Positions 35,521 to 44,389 are shown, counted from the stretch's first letter. The stretch is DNA of 64,000 bases from Propylenella binzhouense (GCF_009866965.1 NZ_SPKJ01000002.1:1-64000), one strand, 5' to 3'. Made by a program: numbers and translations. The notes: generated by a model not told the origin, from the letters alone.

Positions 35521-36359
35521 AGGCGGTGACCGAGACCCTCGGCGTCGCCCGCTCGAACGTCGTCGAGCGCGTGAAGGCGGCTCGGCCGAAGCGCGGCCCC
35601 CAGATCCGCGAGGGCGATCTGGAGCTCACGGCCGACATCCGGCGCCCCGTCGACGAGAGGCCGACCTACGGGTACCGGCGGATCGCCGCGCTTCTCAGGC
35701 GCGAGCGGCGGACCGCCGAAGAGCCGTCCGTCAACGCGAAGCGCGTCTACCGGCTGATGAAGAAGAACGGGCTGCTCCTCGCCCGGCACAGCGGGCGCCG
35801 CTTGGCACGGCGGCACGAGGGAGAGGTCGCGACGCCGCGTTCGAACATCCGCTGGTGCTCCGACGCGCTCGAGTTCTCGTGCTGGAACGGCGAGGTGGTG
35901 CGCGTCGCCTTCGCGCTCGACTGTCACGACCGCGAGGTCATCGGGTGGACGGCGACAACCGCCGGCATCTCGGGCGAGATGATCCGCGACATGATGGTCG
36001 AGTGCGTCGAGACCAGGTTCGGCTCGCCACGGGCGCCGGAGCGCATCCAGTGGCTGACCGACAATGGCTCGACCTACGCCGCGGCGAAGACGATCGACAT
36101 GGCGCTCGCGCTGAACCTCGAGCCCTGCTTCACGCCCGTCGAGAGCCCCGAGAGCAATGGTCTCGCCGAAGCCTTCGTGAAGACGTTCAAGCGCGACTAC
36201 GTCCGCGTGAACCCGATCCCCGACGCGGCGACCGCCATCGCCGCCGTCAGGGACTGGATGGAGGACTACAACACCGTCCATCCTCACAGCCGGCTCGGAT
36301 ATCGCTCGCCCCGCGAGTACCTCCGGGCCATGTCGCAGCCTACCGCGTGTCCGGTCTGA
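35517..36359 (+). CDS. IS2-group transposase OrfB (DDE catalytic part)
   Basis: A 280-residue frame starting at a GTG overlapping the orfA stop; the functional protein is probably the OrfAB fusion made by -1 frameshifting near 35475. It matches IS2 InsD: RPTYGYRRIAALLRRE, NAKRVYRLMKKNGLLL, and the catalytic triad in WCSDALEF (Asp), WLTDNGSTY (Asp) and SPESNGLAEAFVKTFKRDY (Glu), ending HPHSRLGYRSPREYLR. All three acidic residues are present. Confidence 0.93.
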   Translation: MKAVTETLGVARSNVVERVKAARPKRGPQIREGDLELTADIRRPVDERPTYGYRRIAALLRRERRTAEEPSVNAKRVYRLMKKNGLLLARHSGRRLARRHEGEVATPRSNIRWCSDALEFSCWNGEVVRVAFALDCHDREVIGWTATTAGISGEMIRDMMVECVETRFGSPRAPERIQWLTDNGSTYAAAKTIDMALALNLEPCFTPVESPESNGLAEAFVKTFKRDYVRVNPIPDAATAIAAVRDWMEDYNTVHPHSRLGYRSPREYLRAMSQPTACPV

Positions 36360-36416
36360 CAGGGTCAACACCACACCCGCCCTAGCATTGTGCTTCGAGG
36401 TCTTCATAGATAGCGC

Positions 36417-36443
36417 ATGTAAGAACTTGACAAGCCCCGCGTC
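36417..36443 (+). promoter_or_regulatory. ECF-type promoter-like signal for the second ECF sigma gene
   Basis: ATGTAAG with CGTC 17 nt after ATGTAA, 20 nt before the sigma start codon. The sigma gene thus seems to carry the same signal as its supposed targets, which points to autoregulation. It lies 44 bp downstream of the insertion sequence end, so the promoter itself was spared. Confidence 0.55.
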
Positions 36444-36463
36444 GGAAAGAACCGGAGATGACG

Positions 36464-37120
36464 ATGTCTGATGATCCGGAACGCGCTGGCGAGGCAGAGA
36501 GCGAGCCGAAAGGAGCTACGTTGCGGGCGGACGCTGCCGTGCGCCGAGCTCTCGTGGAAAGTCGCTGTCAGATGCTCGGCTTCCTTCGGCGGCGGCTGGG
36601 GAGCGCGGAAGAAGCGGAAGACGTGCTTCAGGCCTTCATGCTTCGGGCGCTCGAGCGCTCGGCCGAGCTGCGCGACGTGCGGACGGTCCGCGGCTGGTTA
36701 AGCCGGATCCTTGCCACGACCATCGTCGACCATCAGCGTCGCGCCGCCAGACGGCGGCAGCGGGAGGCGGTCATGAGCCCTGACGATCTCGAAGCCTTGT
36801 CGATCGAGCCCGATGCCGAGCTGGACGAGGCGGTCTGCAACTGCCTTTACAAGCTCCTTCCAACGATAAAGCCGGAATATGCCGAGGTGATCTGGCGGAT
36901 CGACCTGCTGGGAGAGCCACGGGACCGTGTGGCCGCAAGCCTCGGCGTTAGCTTGAACAACATCACCGTGAGGCTGCACCGCGGTCGGCAGGCGCTGAAG
37001 AAGCGGTTGGAGGAGATGTGCGAGATCTGCCCGGTGCACGGCTTTCTCGACTGCCGCTGCGAGGAGGCGGAGCGCGCCCGCCGCCAGCGCGAGGAAGCGG
37101 CTGCTGCCTTGGACCTGTAA
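36464..37120 (+). CDS. ECF sigma factor with C-terminal cysteine-rich domain (CorE/ECF44-like)
   Basis: A 218-residue ECF sigma factor, paralogue of the one at 27947. Region 2 is LGFLRRRLGSAEEAEDVLQAF and region 4 is LPTIKPEYAEVIWRIDLLGE to NNITVRLHRGRQALKKRL. Cysteines: CxC (Cys125/127) in the linker, CxxC (186/189) and CxC (197/199) in the tail, the same spacing as in the paralogue. No anti-sigma gene follows. I start at the second ATG because GGAG directly abuts the first one (36458). Its promoter carries the ECF-like signal. Probably metal-responsive; copper is inferred from the downstream P1B ATPase. Confidence 0.88.
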   Translation: MSDDPERAGEAESEPKGATLRADAAVRRALVESRCQMLGFLRRRLGSAEEAEDVLQAFMLRALERSAELRDVRTVRGWLSRILATTIVDHQRRAARRRQREAVMSPDDLEALSIEPDAELDEAVCNCLYKLLPTIKPEYAEVIWRIDLLGEPRDRVAASLGVSLNNITVRLHRGRQALKKRLEEMCEICPVHGFLDCRCEEAERARRQREEAAAALDL

Positions 37121-37141
37121 TGCGGGAGACCTTGCCGCGTC
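37115..37141 (+). promoter_or_regulatory. ECF-type promoter-like signal for the metal-ATPase operon
   Basis: CTGTAA (its last three bases are the sigma gene stop codon), 17 nt, CGTC, 105 nt before the Cys-rich peptide gene that opens the P1B ATPase operon. Confidence 0.55.
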
Positions 37142-37246
37142 CATATTCGCAGACGCCGAGAACTCCGGTCCCGCCTGGGGCTCTGCTGCACGGAGCCGGC
37201 GGTCCTTCAACAGTGCAGCGCATCCGGCACCAAGAGGAGACATACG

Positions 37247-37459
37247 ATGAAGCCAGACACCAACACCCCGATGGCGGGTCCATCCGCTCGCAGCGGAGAT
37301 TCCTGTTGTGGCCACGGCGCGCGTGAGGCGACCGAGGAGACTCGGCCGCCGGTGGCGGCCGAGAAGCCCGTTGCGGATCGGCAAGCAGCGGCCGCACCAG
37401 AGACCGCACGTGCACAGACCACGGGTGCCAAGTCGAGGGGCTGCTGTTGCGGCGGCTAA
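37247..37459 (+). CDS. Small Cys-rich peptide, putative metal binder
   Basis: A 70-residue protein with AGGAG well placed upstream of its ATG. It has a CCGHG near the middle-N-terminus (residues 20-24) and ends GCCCGG, with a charged Ala/Pro-rich linker between and no signal peptide. No family is recognised. Position 126 nt before the P1B ATPase and the two Cys clusters suggest a cytosolic metal-sequestering or delivery peptide. Confidence 0.6.
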   Translation: MKPDTNTPMAGPSARSGDSCCGHGAREATEETRPPVAAEKPVADRQAAAAPETARAQTTGAKSRGCCCGG

Positions 37460-37585
37460 CCACCGGCGGGCGTGCGGGAACAGGACCAAGTGCCGCGTTC
37501 CCGCACGCCCGTACGGCGCAGCTTTCGGGCGGCGTCCGTCCGGCATCACCCGACCATTCCTGATTAGCATCCCAGGAGGCTCGCA

Positions 37586-39994
37586 TTGCAGACAGTGACG
37601 CTTGAGGTCGGCGGCCTCTTCGAAGAGCTCGATCATCTTGGTGTCGAGAAGCAGCTCAACGGAGAGAAGGGCGTCATTAGGGCAAGCGCCAACCCTGCCT
37701 CCGGCAGCGTCACGGTCGATTATGACGAGGCGGTGACGAGCGCCGAGGCACTGCGGAGGACGGTGAAGTCCTGCGGCTTCCGCTGCCGCGGTAAGGTGGT
37801 GCCACGACACGTCTGCAGACCAGACAGCGCCACAGTGCCGCCGCAGACCCCGACGCACTGTGGACATGCCCAAACGTCGAGAACCGGCGCACCGGGGCCA
37901 GGCGCTTCGACGCGCCAGGCCTCCGCGCCTGCGCATGACGAAATGGCGCACGAGATGGGCCATGACGTCGGCATGGACATGCAGGACATGGTCCGCGACA
38001 TGCGGAACCGCTTCTGGATCGCGCTCGTCTTTACAATCCCGATCTTCGTCTATTCGCCGATGGGCGGGATGTTCACCCCGCCGGCGCCGCCCTTTGGCCT
38101 TGACCTCGACCTCTGGCTGTTCTTCCTCGCCAGCGCCGCAGTGCTCTATCCGGTCTGGCCGTTCGTGGTCGCCGCCTGGCGGGCGCTCAAGAACGGCGTG
38201 CTCAACATGGCCGTCCTCGTCGTGCTCTCCGTCGGCACCGGCTACATCTTCAGCGTCGGCTCGACCTTCTTCTTCCCCGGCGTGCAATTCTATGAAGCCG
38301 TTGCGGTGCTGCTGGTGTTCATCCTGCTCGGCCACTGGCTGGAGATGCGGGCGCGCGCCGGCGCCTCGGCGGCGATCCGGGCGTTGCTCGATCTCGCTCC
38401 GCCGATGGCCACCGTGCTGCGCGACGGCCGCGAGGTCGAACTGCCCACCGCCGAGGTTCAGGCCGGCGACACCGTCGTCATTCGGCCGGGCAACAAGATC
38501 CCGGTCGACGGTGAGATTATCGAGGGCGAGTCCCTCGTCGACGAGTCGATGCTCACCGGCGAGTCCATGCCGGTGCAGAAGGCGCCGGGCGACGAGGTGA
38601 TCGGCGCCACCATCAACAAGAGCGGCAGCTTCAAGTACCGGGCCACCAAGGTGGGCGCCGACACGGCGCTGGCGCAGATCGTCAAGCTGGTGCAGGAGGC
38701 GCAGAACTCCAAGGCGCCGGCCCAGCTCCTCGCCGACAAGGCCTCCCAATGGCTGGTGCTGATCGCGATTGTCATCGGTCTAGTCACCTTCGCCGTGTGG
38801 TTCTGGTGGATCGGCGAGCCGCTGCTGTTCGCGCTGACCCTCACCATCACGGTCTTCGTCATCGCCTGCCCTGACGCGCTCGGGCTCGCGACCCCTATGG
38901 CGGTGATGGTCGGCACCGGGCTCGGCGCCACGCACGGCATCCTGTTCAAGAACGCGAGCGCGCTCGAGGAAGCGACCAAGCTCGACGTCATCGTCTTCGA
39001 CAAGACCGGCACGCTCACCATGGGCCAGCCCAAGGTCGTCGAGGTCGTGCCGGCGCCCGACCGCACAGAAGATGACGTGCTGCGTGCGGCGGCGGCGGTT
39101 GAGCGCGGCTCCGACCACCCGCTCGCCCTGGCGATCGTCGAGCGCGCCGAAAGTCTCGACGTCCCTGAGACGCGCGCTTTCCTCAACCTCGAAGGCAAGG
39201 GCGCACGCGCGGAGATCCGTGGTCGCACAGTGCTGATCGGCAATCGCCGCCTCATGGACGACGAGCGGGTCGACCTCGGCGGCCTCGCTGACGAGGCGGA
39301 ACGGCTGAAGGGCGCCGGTCGCACCGTGGTCCATGTCGCCGAAGGCGGCGTTGCTGCCGGTCTGATCGCCATTGCCGACGCGCCACGACCGTCGGCGGCC
39401 AGGACGCTCGCGGCCCTGCGCCAGCGCGGGCTACAGGTTGCGATGCTGACCGGCGACAATGCCGGCACGGCAAGACGGATCGCGGAGGAGCTCGGCGGCA
39501 TCGATATCGTGCTGGCCGATGTGCTTCCCGGCCAGAAGGCCGAGAAGGTCAAGGAGCTACAAGCCCAGGGCAAGCGCGTCGGCATGGTCGGCGACGGCGT
39601 CAACGATGCGCCGGCGCTGACGCAGGCCGATGTCGGCTTCGCCATCGGCGCCGGCACGGACGTGGCGATGGAGAGCGCCGACGTGGTGCTGATGAAGAGC
39701 GATCCCTACGACGTGGTCGGCGCCATCGAGCTTTCGCGCGCCACCCTGCGCAAGATGCGCCAGAACCTGTTCTGGGCGGTCGCCTACAATGTCGTCGCCT
39801 TCCCGATGGCGGCCGGCGTCTTCTATCCCCTGGTGATCAGCCCCGAGGTCGCGGCCTTGGCGATGTCGGGCAGCTCGGCGCTGGTCGCCGTCAACGCCCT
39901 ACTCCTGAAGCGCACGCGCCTGGAAGGGATCGGTCGCGCCGATGCCCCGCCGCCGGAACTGGCCACCACCGAGCCCGTCGGAGCAGCAGCGTGA
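37586..39994 (+). CDS. P1B-type heavy-metal ATPase with CPD motif
   Basis: An 802-residue metal pump. Residues 1-70 look like an HMA fold whose CxxC is missing (GGLFEELD where GMTCxxC is expected), followed by a His/Met-rich segment ([19 protein letters not shown]). About eight membrane segments follow, with actuator [16 protein letters not shown] (CPD at 428-430 in place of CPC or CPH), DKTGTLT (Asp472), HP locus [10 protein letters not shown] and [16 protein letters not shown]. The CPD variant leaves the exported metal uncertain; copper is favoured by the neighbours. The TTG start is supported by AGGAGG 6 nt upstream. A GTGA overlap links it to the next reading frame. Confidence 0.93.
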   Translation: MQTVTLEVGGLFEELDHLGVEKQLNGEKGVIRASANPASGSVTVDYDEAVTSAEALRRTVKSCGFRCRGKVVPRHVCRPDSATVPPQTPTHCGHAQTSRTGAPGPGASTRQASAPAHDEMAHEMGHDVGMDMQDMVRDMRNRFWIALVFTIPIFVYSPMGGMFTPPAPPFGLDLDLWLFFLASAAVLYPVWPFVVAAWRALKNGVLNMAVLVVLSVGTGYIFSVGSTFFFPGVQFYEAVAVLLVFILLGHWLEMRARAGASAAIRALLDLAPPMATVLRDGREVELPTAEVQAGDTVVIRPGNKIPVDGEIIEGESLVDESMLTGESMPVQKAPGDEVIGATINKSGSFKYRATKVGADTALAQIVKLVQEAQNSKAPAQLLADKASQWLVLIAIVIGLVTFAVWFWWIGEPLLFALTLTITVFVIACPDALGLATPMAVMVGTGLGATHGILFKNASALEEATKLDVIVFDKTGTLTMGQPKVVEVVPAPDRTEDDVLRAAAAVERGSDHPLALAIVERAESLDVPETRAFLNLEGKGARAEIRGRTVLIGNRRLMDDERVDLGGLADEAERLKGAGRTVVHVAEGGVAAGLIAIADAPRPSAARTLAALRQRGLQVAMLTGDNAGTARRIAEELGGIDIVLADVLPGQKAEKVKELQAQGKRVGMVGDGVNDAPALTQADVGFAIGAGTDVAMESADVVLMKSDPYDVVGAIELSRATLRKMRQNLFWAVAYNVVAFPMAAGVFYPLVISPEVAALAMSGSSALVAVNALLLKRTRLEGIGRADAPPPELATTEPVGAAA

Positions 39995-40083
39995 CGGCCG
40001 CGGCGCTTGCAAACGACTGCGGCGGCGCGTCTCGGCTGTCCCGCGCCTCCGCCGCACGTTTTTCCGTCGGAGGGGCTTTGACC

Positions 40084-40587
40084 ATGAGCAACGGCTCGCG
40101 CCAAGCAGCAAGCGGCTGGATCGCCAGGATCTCCGCCCTGTTCGTCCTCGCCTTCCTGACGGCGCTCAGTCCTCCGGCTGGAGCGGCGCAGGATGAGGCC
40201 TACAGGAGGGCCGGCGACCTCGCCGCCTATCTCGGCGTACTGCCTGCCGCAGTGGTTCGCGGCCATCCGGCTGGGCATCCGGAGGGCGCTATGCACGGCG
40301 GCGCTCCGCGTGGACGTCATGATTACCACCTGGTGGTCGCGCTGTTCGACGCCGCGTCAGGCGCCCGGATCGAGGACGCCGCGGTGACGGCGACGATCTC
40401 AGGCCTGGGCCATGTCGGCGGAAGGCGGCTCCAGCTCGAACCGATGCGCATCGCGGGTACGATCACCTATGGCGAGTTTGTGAGCCTGCCGGGTAGCGAC
40501 CGCTACACCATCACGGTCGAGATCCGGCGGCCGAACCAGGCGGTGCCGACGCGGGTCGATTTCACCTACCAGCACCCCGCGCGGTGA
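40084..40587 (+). CDS. Secreted protein with an Ig/YtkA-like beta domain
   Basis: A 167-residue protein with a signal peptide (about 1-38, ending SPPAGAAQ). The C-terminal half (about 78-167) is beta-rich: HDYHLVVALFDAASGARIEDAAV, GLGHVGGRRLQLEPM and YGEFVSLPGSDRYTITVEI. It resembles small periplasmic YtkA/FixH-like domains encoded beside copper pumps and cytochrome oxidases, but I cannot name the family firmly. A GTG overlapping the ATPase stop is an alternative start; the ATG has GGAGGGG upstream and gives a clean signal peptide. Confidence 0.7.
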   Translation: MSNGSRQAASGWIARISALFVLAFLTALSPPAGAAQDEAYRRAGDLAAYLGVLPAAVVRGHPAGHPEGAMHGGAPRGRHDYHLVVALFDAASGARIEDAAVTATISGLGHVGGRRLQLEPMRIAGTITYGEFVSLPGSDRYTITVEIRRPNQAVPTRVDFTYQHPAR

Positions 40588-40622
40588 CGGACGTGCCGGC
40601 GCGGCAAGCGGAGGACCACGGC

Positions 40623-40886
40623 ATGGACCATCACGGCCACCCGAGGCAGCGGGGGTTCTTCGCCTCGCGCGCCAACCTGGTACTCCTGGTGTTTCTCGCG
40701 GTGGCGGGTTTCTACCTGATGTCCGAGCACTGGGCTCACCTCGTGGGCGCGGGGCCGCTGCTCCTGCTCCTCGGTCTCTGCGTCGGCATGCATCTCTTCA
40801 TGCACGCTGGTCACGGCGGGCACGGATCGGGCAGCGATGACGATCCTCCGCCTGGCGGCCGGGCACCCGACGGTCACCGCCACTGA
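40623..40886 (+). CDS. DUF2933-type small membrane protein
   Basis: An 87-residue protein starting MDHHGHP, with a hydrophobic region of two short helices (LVLLVFLAVAGFYLM and LVGAGPLLLLLGLCVGMHLFM) followed by HAGHGGHGSG and a tail ending GHRH. It is the longer type of DUF2933 protein, paralogous in plan to the one at 29798. GGAGG lies 8 nt before the chosen ATG; a GTG overlapping the previous stop at 40584 is an alternative. It overlaps no later start codon. Confidence 0.8.
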   Translation: MDHHGHPRQRGFFASRANLVLLVFLAVAGFYLMSEHWAHLVGAGPLLLLLGLCVGMHLFMHAGHGGHGSGSDDDPPPGGRAPDGHRH

Positions 40887-40908
40887 GCCACCGAACGAGA
40901 GATCCGCG

Positions 40909-41583
40909 ATGACCGACGACGCCCCCGCCTACGGCCTCTGGTTCCTGGTCGTGCTCAATTCGGCGATCTTCATCCTGTTCGCCTTCAGCTTCTTCAAGCC
41001 GAACACCGCGCGGGATTGGCGTTCCTTCGGCGCTTTCAGCGCCTTCCTCGTGGCGCTGTTCACCGAGATGTACGGCTTTCCGCTGACCATCTATCTTCTT
41101 TCCGGCTGGCTACAGAGCCGCTATCCGGGCGTGGACTGGCTGTCGCACGACGCCGGTCACCTGCTCGAGATGCTGTTCGGCTGGAAGGCCAACCCGCATT
41201 TCGGGCCGTTCCACCTCCTCAGCTTCGCCTTCATCGGCGGCGGTTTCGTCGTGATCGCGGCGGCATGGAAGGTGCTGTACGAGGCGCAGCGCCGGCATGC
41301 GCTGGCGACCACCGGACCATACGCCCATGTCCGCCACCCGCAATATGTCGGCTTCATCCTGGTGCTGTTCGGGTTCCTGCTGCAGTGGCCGACGCTGCTG
41401 ACCTTGCTCATGTTCCCGGTGCTCGTCTTCATGTATGTGCGGCTTGCCCGTACCGAGGAGCGCGAGGCGCTGGCCGAGTTCGGTGAAGCCTATCGCCGCT
41501 ACATGGCGAATGTGCCGGGATTCATCCCGAACCTATCCAGACTCGCCGGCCGCGCATCGCGCGGCGGCAAACAGCATCCGTGA
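40909..41583 (+). CDS. Isoprenylcysteine carboxyl methyltransferase-like membrane protein
   Basis: A 224-residue membrane protein with about five hydrophobic segments. The C-terminal signature GPYAHVRHPQYVGFILVLFGFLLQWP plus RLARTEEREALAEFGEAYRRYM is that of the ICMT/PEMT-like family, which methylates membrane-bound substrates with S-adenosylmethionine. Bacterial members often sit beside copper ATPases and DUF2933 genes, where their substrate is unknown. The in-frame upstream codons overlap the previous gene and are not needed. Confidence 0.85.
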   Translation: MTDDAPAYGLWFLVVLNSAIFILFAFSFFKPNTARDWRSFGAFSAFLVALFTEMYGFPLTIYLLSGWLQSRYPGVDWLSHDAGHLLEMLFGWKANPHFGPFHLLSFAFIGGGFVVIAAAWKVLYEAQRRHALATTGPYAHVRHPQYVGFILVLFGFLLQWPTLLTLLMFPVLVFMYVRLARTEEREALAEFGEAYRRYMANVPGFIPNLSRLAGRASRGGKQHP

Positions 41584-41592
41584 AGCCGGAAC

Positions 41593-43499
41593 ATGAAACG
41601 CGAGCACCAGATCAACTTCTGGTACGTCATCGCTGCGACTCTCGCGGTCATCTGGATCCAGCAACTGCTTTTCCAGCCGACCCACATCAAGACGATCCCC
41701 TACAGCGAATTTCAGCGGCTCGTCGACTAGGGCAAGGTCACCGACGTCGTCATCGGCCCCGACCAGATCACCGGCACCTACAAGACGCCGGAAGGCCAAG
41801 CCGCGCCGCAGGAAGGCCAGCCGCAGCATTTCAGGGCGGAGCGCGTGCCGCAGGACTTGGCCGAGTCCTTGGCCAGCAAGGGTGTTTCCTTTTCCGGTCA
41901 GGCGGGCCCGGGCCTTCTACAGAGCGTGCTGAGCTGGCTCATGCCCATGCTGGGCTTCGTTCTGCTCTGGATGTTCTTGGTCAAGCCGATGGCGATGGGC
42001 CACGGGGCCGGGCTGATGACTATCGGCAAGTCCAAGGCCAAGGTCTATGTCGAGAAGGACACGAAGGTCACCTTCGCCGACGTGGCCGGCGTCGACGAGG
42101 CGAAGGACGAGCTCCGAGAGATCGTCGCCTTCCTCAAGGACCCCCAGGGGTATGGCCGGCTCGGTGCGCGCATGCCGAAGGGCGTGCTGCTGGTGGGACC
42201 GCCGGGAACCGGCAAGACCCTTCTGGCTCGGGCCGTTGCGGGCGAGGCCGGCGTGCAATTCTTTTCGATCTCAGGCTCCGAGTTCGTCGAGATGTTCGTC
42301 GGCGTTGGCGCCGCCCGCGTCCGCGACCTCTTCGAGCAGGCGCGCAAGCAGGCGCCCGCGATCATTTTCATCGACGAGCTCGATGCGCTCGGACGTGCCC
42401 GTGGCGCGATGCTACCGGGCGGCGGTCATGACGAGAAGGAGCAGACGCTCAATCAGCTCCTGACCGAGATGGACGGCTTCGATCCGAGCGTCGGCACCGT
42501 CTTGCTGGCGGCGACGAACCGCCCGGAGATCCTCGATCCGGCCCTGCTGCGCGCCGGACGCTTTGATCGCCAGGTGCTGGTCGACAGGCCCGACAAGCAG
42601 GGCCGTGTCGATATCCTGAAAGTCCACCTGCAGAAGGTGAAGCTGGCGCCGGGTGTCCCCGTGGAGGAACTGGCGGCGCTCACGCCCGGCTTCACCGGAG
42701 CCGATCTGGCAAACCTGGTCAACGAGGCTGCGTTGCTGGCGACGCGCCGCGCCGCGGAGAGCATAGAGCTGGAGGACTTCACGCAAGCGATCGAGCGCAT
42801 CGTTGCCGGCCTCGAGAAGAAGAACCGCCTGCTCAACCCGCACGAGCGAGACGTGGTCGCCCATCACGAGATGGGACACGCTTTGGTGGCGATGGCCCTG
42901 CCGGGCGTAGACCCGGTGCAGAAGGTCTCGATCATCCCCCGCGGCGTCGCGGCTCTCGGCTACACGATCCAGCGGCCGCTCGATTCGAGGACCGCTTCCT
43001 GATGGACCGGAATGAGCTGATGAACCGCATGGCCGTCCTCCTCGGCGGGCGGGCGGCCGAAAGCCTGGTCTACGACGAAGTGTCAACCGGCGCGGCCGAC
43101 GACCTTGTGAAGGCCACCGACATCGCGCGGAGCATGGTGGCACGGTTCGGCATGGACCCGAAGCTGGGGCAGGTCGCTTATGAGACGGATGCTGCGCCCT
43201 TCCTGGGAGGGCCGGGCGGAGCGAGTTGGCAGCCGCGGCGCTACGGCGAGGAAACCGCGTCGGGGATCGATGCTGCCGTTCGCGAGCTGGTCGAGACGGC
43301 GTTCCAACGCGCCGTCTCGATCCTTACGGCGAACCGAGACCTGCTCGGCCGTGCGGCGGAAAGCCTGCTACGCCGGGAGACGCTCTCATCGCAAGAGCTG
43401 GAGACGATCGGCCGATCCGTGATTCGTGACGCGGCGGACCGGGCAGCGGTGCCATCCGGCGTCGGCTGGGCCGCAGCCACTGCGGTCCCGCAGAGATGA
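41593..43499 (+). pseudogene. ftsH: Disrupted FtsH-like AAA+ zinc metalloprotease
   Basis: Homology to FtsH runs over the whole interval but is broken twice. The frame starts MKREHQINFWYVI and stops at an in-frame TAG (41728-41730), where FtsH has a residue before [11 protein letters not shown] to TAG is the simplest change. The AAA+ part is then intact: [46 protein letters not shown] and the zinc site HHEMGHA. Near 42972-42984 the frame changes within IQRPL/EDRFL because of about 5 extra bases (an imperfect TCGAT-TCGAG repeat). The C-terminal protease part then follows in another frame. Sequencing error could explain either lesion, less easily both. Confidence 0.85.
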
Positions 43500-43556
43500 A
43501 GGTCGCGGAGTCGAGGAAGCGAGCCTCGCTCGTGCTTTGGGCCTCGACGATCCAAC

Positions 43557-44123
43557 TCATTTCATTAAACTTGGTGATCGTGCGCTGACGGCCTCGGGCA
43601 GGAGCCCAAAGTGGCCGGCGATGCCAGCCAAAGAAGTCGATAGCGCTACCGGATCCTCATCCGTCCCGATGCGCGTGGCGCGCCGGAACAGCATGCCCGC
43701 CGAGGGGCCGACCCGCTCGCGCGCCATCTTGCGACCGAGAAGCAGCATCTGAGCATCTGACTGGAGGCGACCCCGAGCAACCATCGCCCCATGGCTGGGA
43801 AGTCGCTCAGGCGCTGTCCGAGGCTCCTGCGGAGAGCCTGCGGCAGCGCACGCGCGTGACCGTCTCGGCGCTCTGCCATGTGCAGCGATGCGCCAAGGAG
43901 GAGGCCGAGAAAATCGTTTGCCGTGCAGGAACCCGGTGATCCGCTGCCGGCCATCGGCCGGCAGCTTGTCGGCCCTTACCGGTGCCCCTCGAAGCCAAGC
44001 ATCGCCCATCTGTCGTAAGCCCCGCCGCAGCGCAGTGACCCGCTTCTCATCTGTAAGAGATCGGCTGCTCACGCGTCTCTTCTGGTAACCGCGCCTGCGT
44101 ACGGAGCTTGCGTCCGAACGCAA
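43557..44123 (-). other. Doubtful minus-strand region, possibly a decayed gene
   Basis: A 188-codon open frame runs here, but residue patterns that look protein-like hop between the three minus-strand frames (RQRITGFLH in one, TANDFLGLLLGASLHMAE in the next, SDAQMLLLGRKMARERVGPSAGML in the first again). It might be a frameshifted phasin-type or other helical protein. I cannot assign a family with confidence, and the ECF-like signal at 44051 overlaps its 5' part on the other strand. Confidence 0.2.
44051..44077 (+). promoter_or_regulatory. ECF-type promoter-like signal for the YHS-to-pgm operon
   Basis: CTGTAAG with CGTC 17 nt after CTGTAA. The next supported plus-strand gene is the YHS protein at 44390, about 310 nt away; a doubtful short frame lies between. 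The downstream genes overlap or follow closely as far as 52834. Confidence 0.45.
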
Positions 44124-44174
44124 TGCGAAATCGCGCGGCCGAGTGGGTCAGTTGAGGCTTGAGAGGCACCAGAG

Positions 44175-44378
44175 TTGAAGGACGGAGCGGGAACCAGCTG
44201 CGGGCCCCAGCACACTCACGACCATGCGGCCGAGGCAATGTGCTGCTGCCGGCGTGCCGTTGGGGCAGGGCGGGCTGGGCGTCGCTCGGCATTCCTCGCG
44301 AATGGCTGCTTCGCTGCGTCACCGCGGTCTGATGTTTTCGACGCAGCCTTCCGTCGCGAAGGCGTCGCGTCCCATTGA
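44175..44378 (+). other. Doubtful short Cys/His-containing frame
   Basis: A 67-codon frame from a TTG with GAGAGG upstream begins MKDGAGTSCGPQHTHDHAAE and has CCC shortly after, a style seen at the N-terminus of YHS-containing copper proteins. The second half looks noncoding. It could be a leader frame or the frameshifted start of a longer YHS protein. Confidence 0.25.
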
Positions 44379-44389
44379 GGAGGTCCCAC

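Larger units (their letters stand above)
35059..36373 (+). mobile_element. Complete IS3-family element, IS2 group
   Basis: A 1315-bp element with imperfect terminal repeats: the left end at 35059-35085 and the right end at 36348-36373 both begin TG and share GACCGGACA at their inner side. It is flanked by a perfect 5-bp direct repeat CACCC (35054-35058 and 36374-36378), the target-site duplication. Size, ends and the two overlapping genes fit the IS2 group (IS2 is about 1.33 kb). Both genes are intact, so the element looks recent and able to move. Confidence 0.93.

Noticed and set aside
37795-37820. GGTAA-N15-CGTC inside the metal ATPase gene
   Set aside because: Wrong spacing, weaker -35 and inside a coding region; counted as background.
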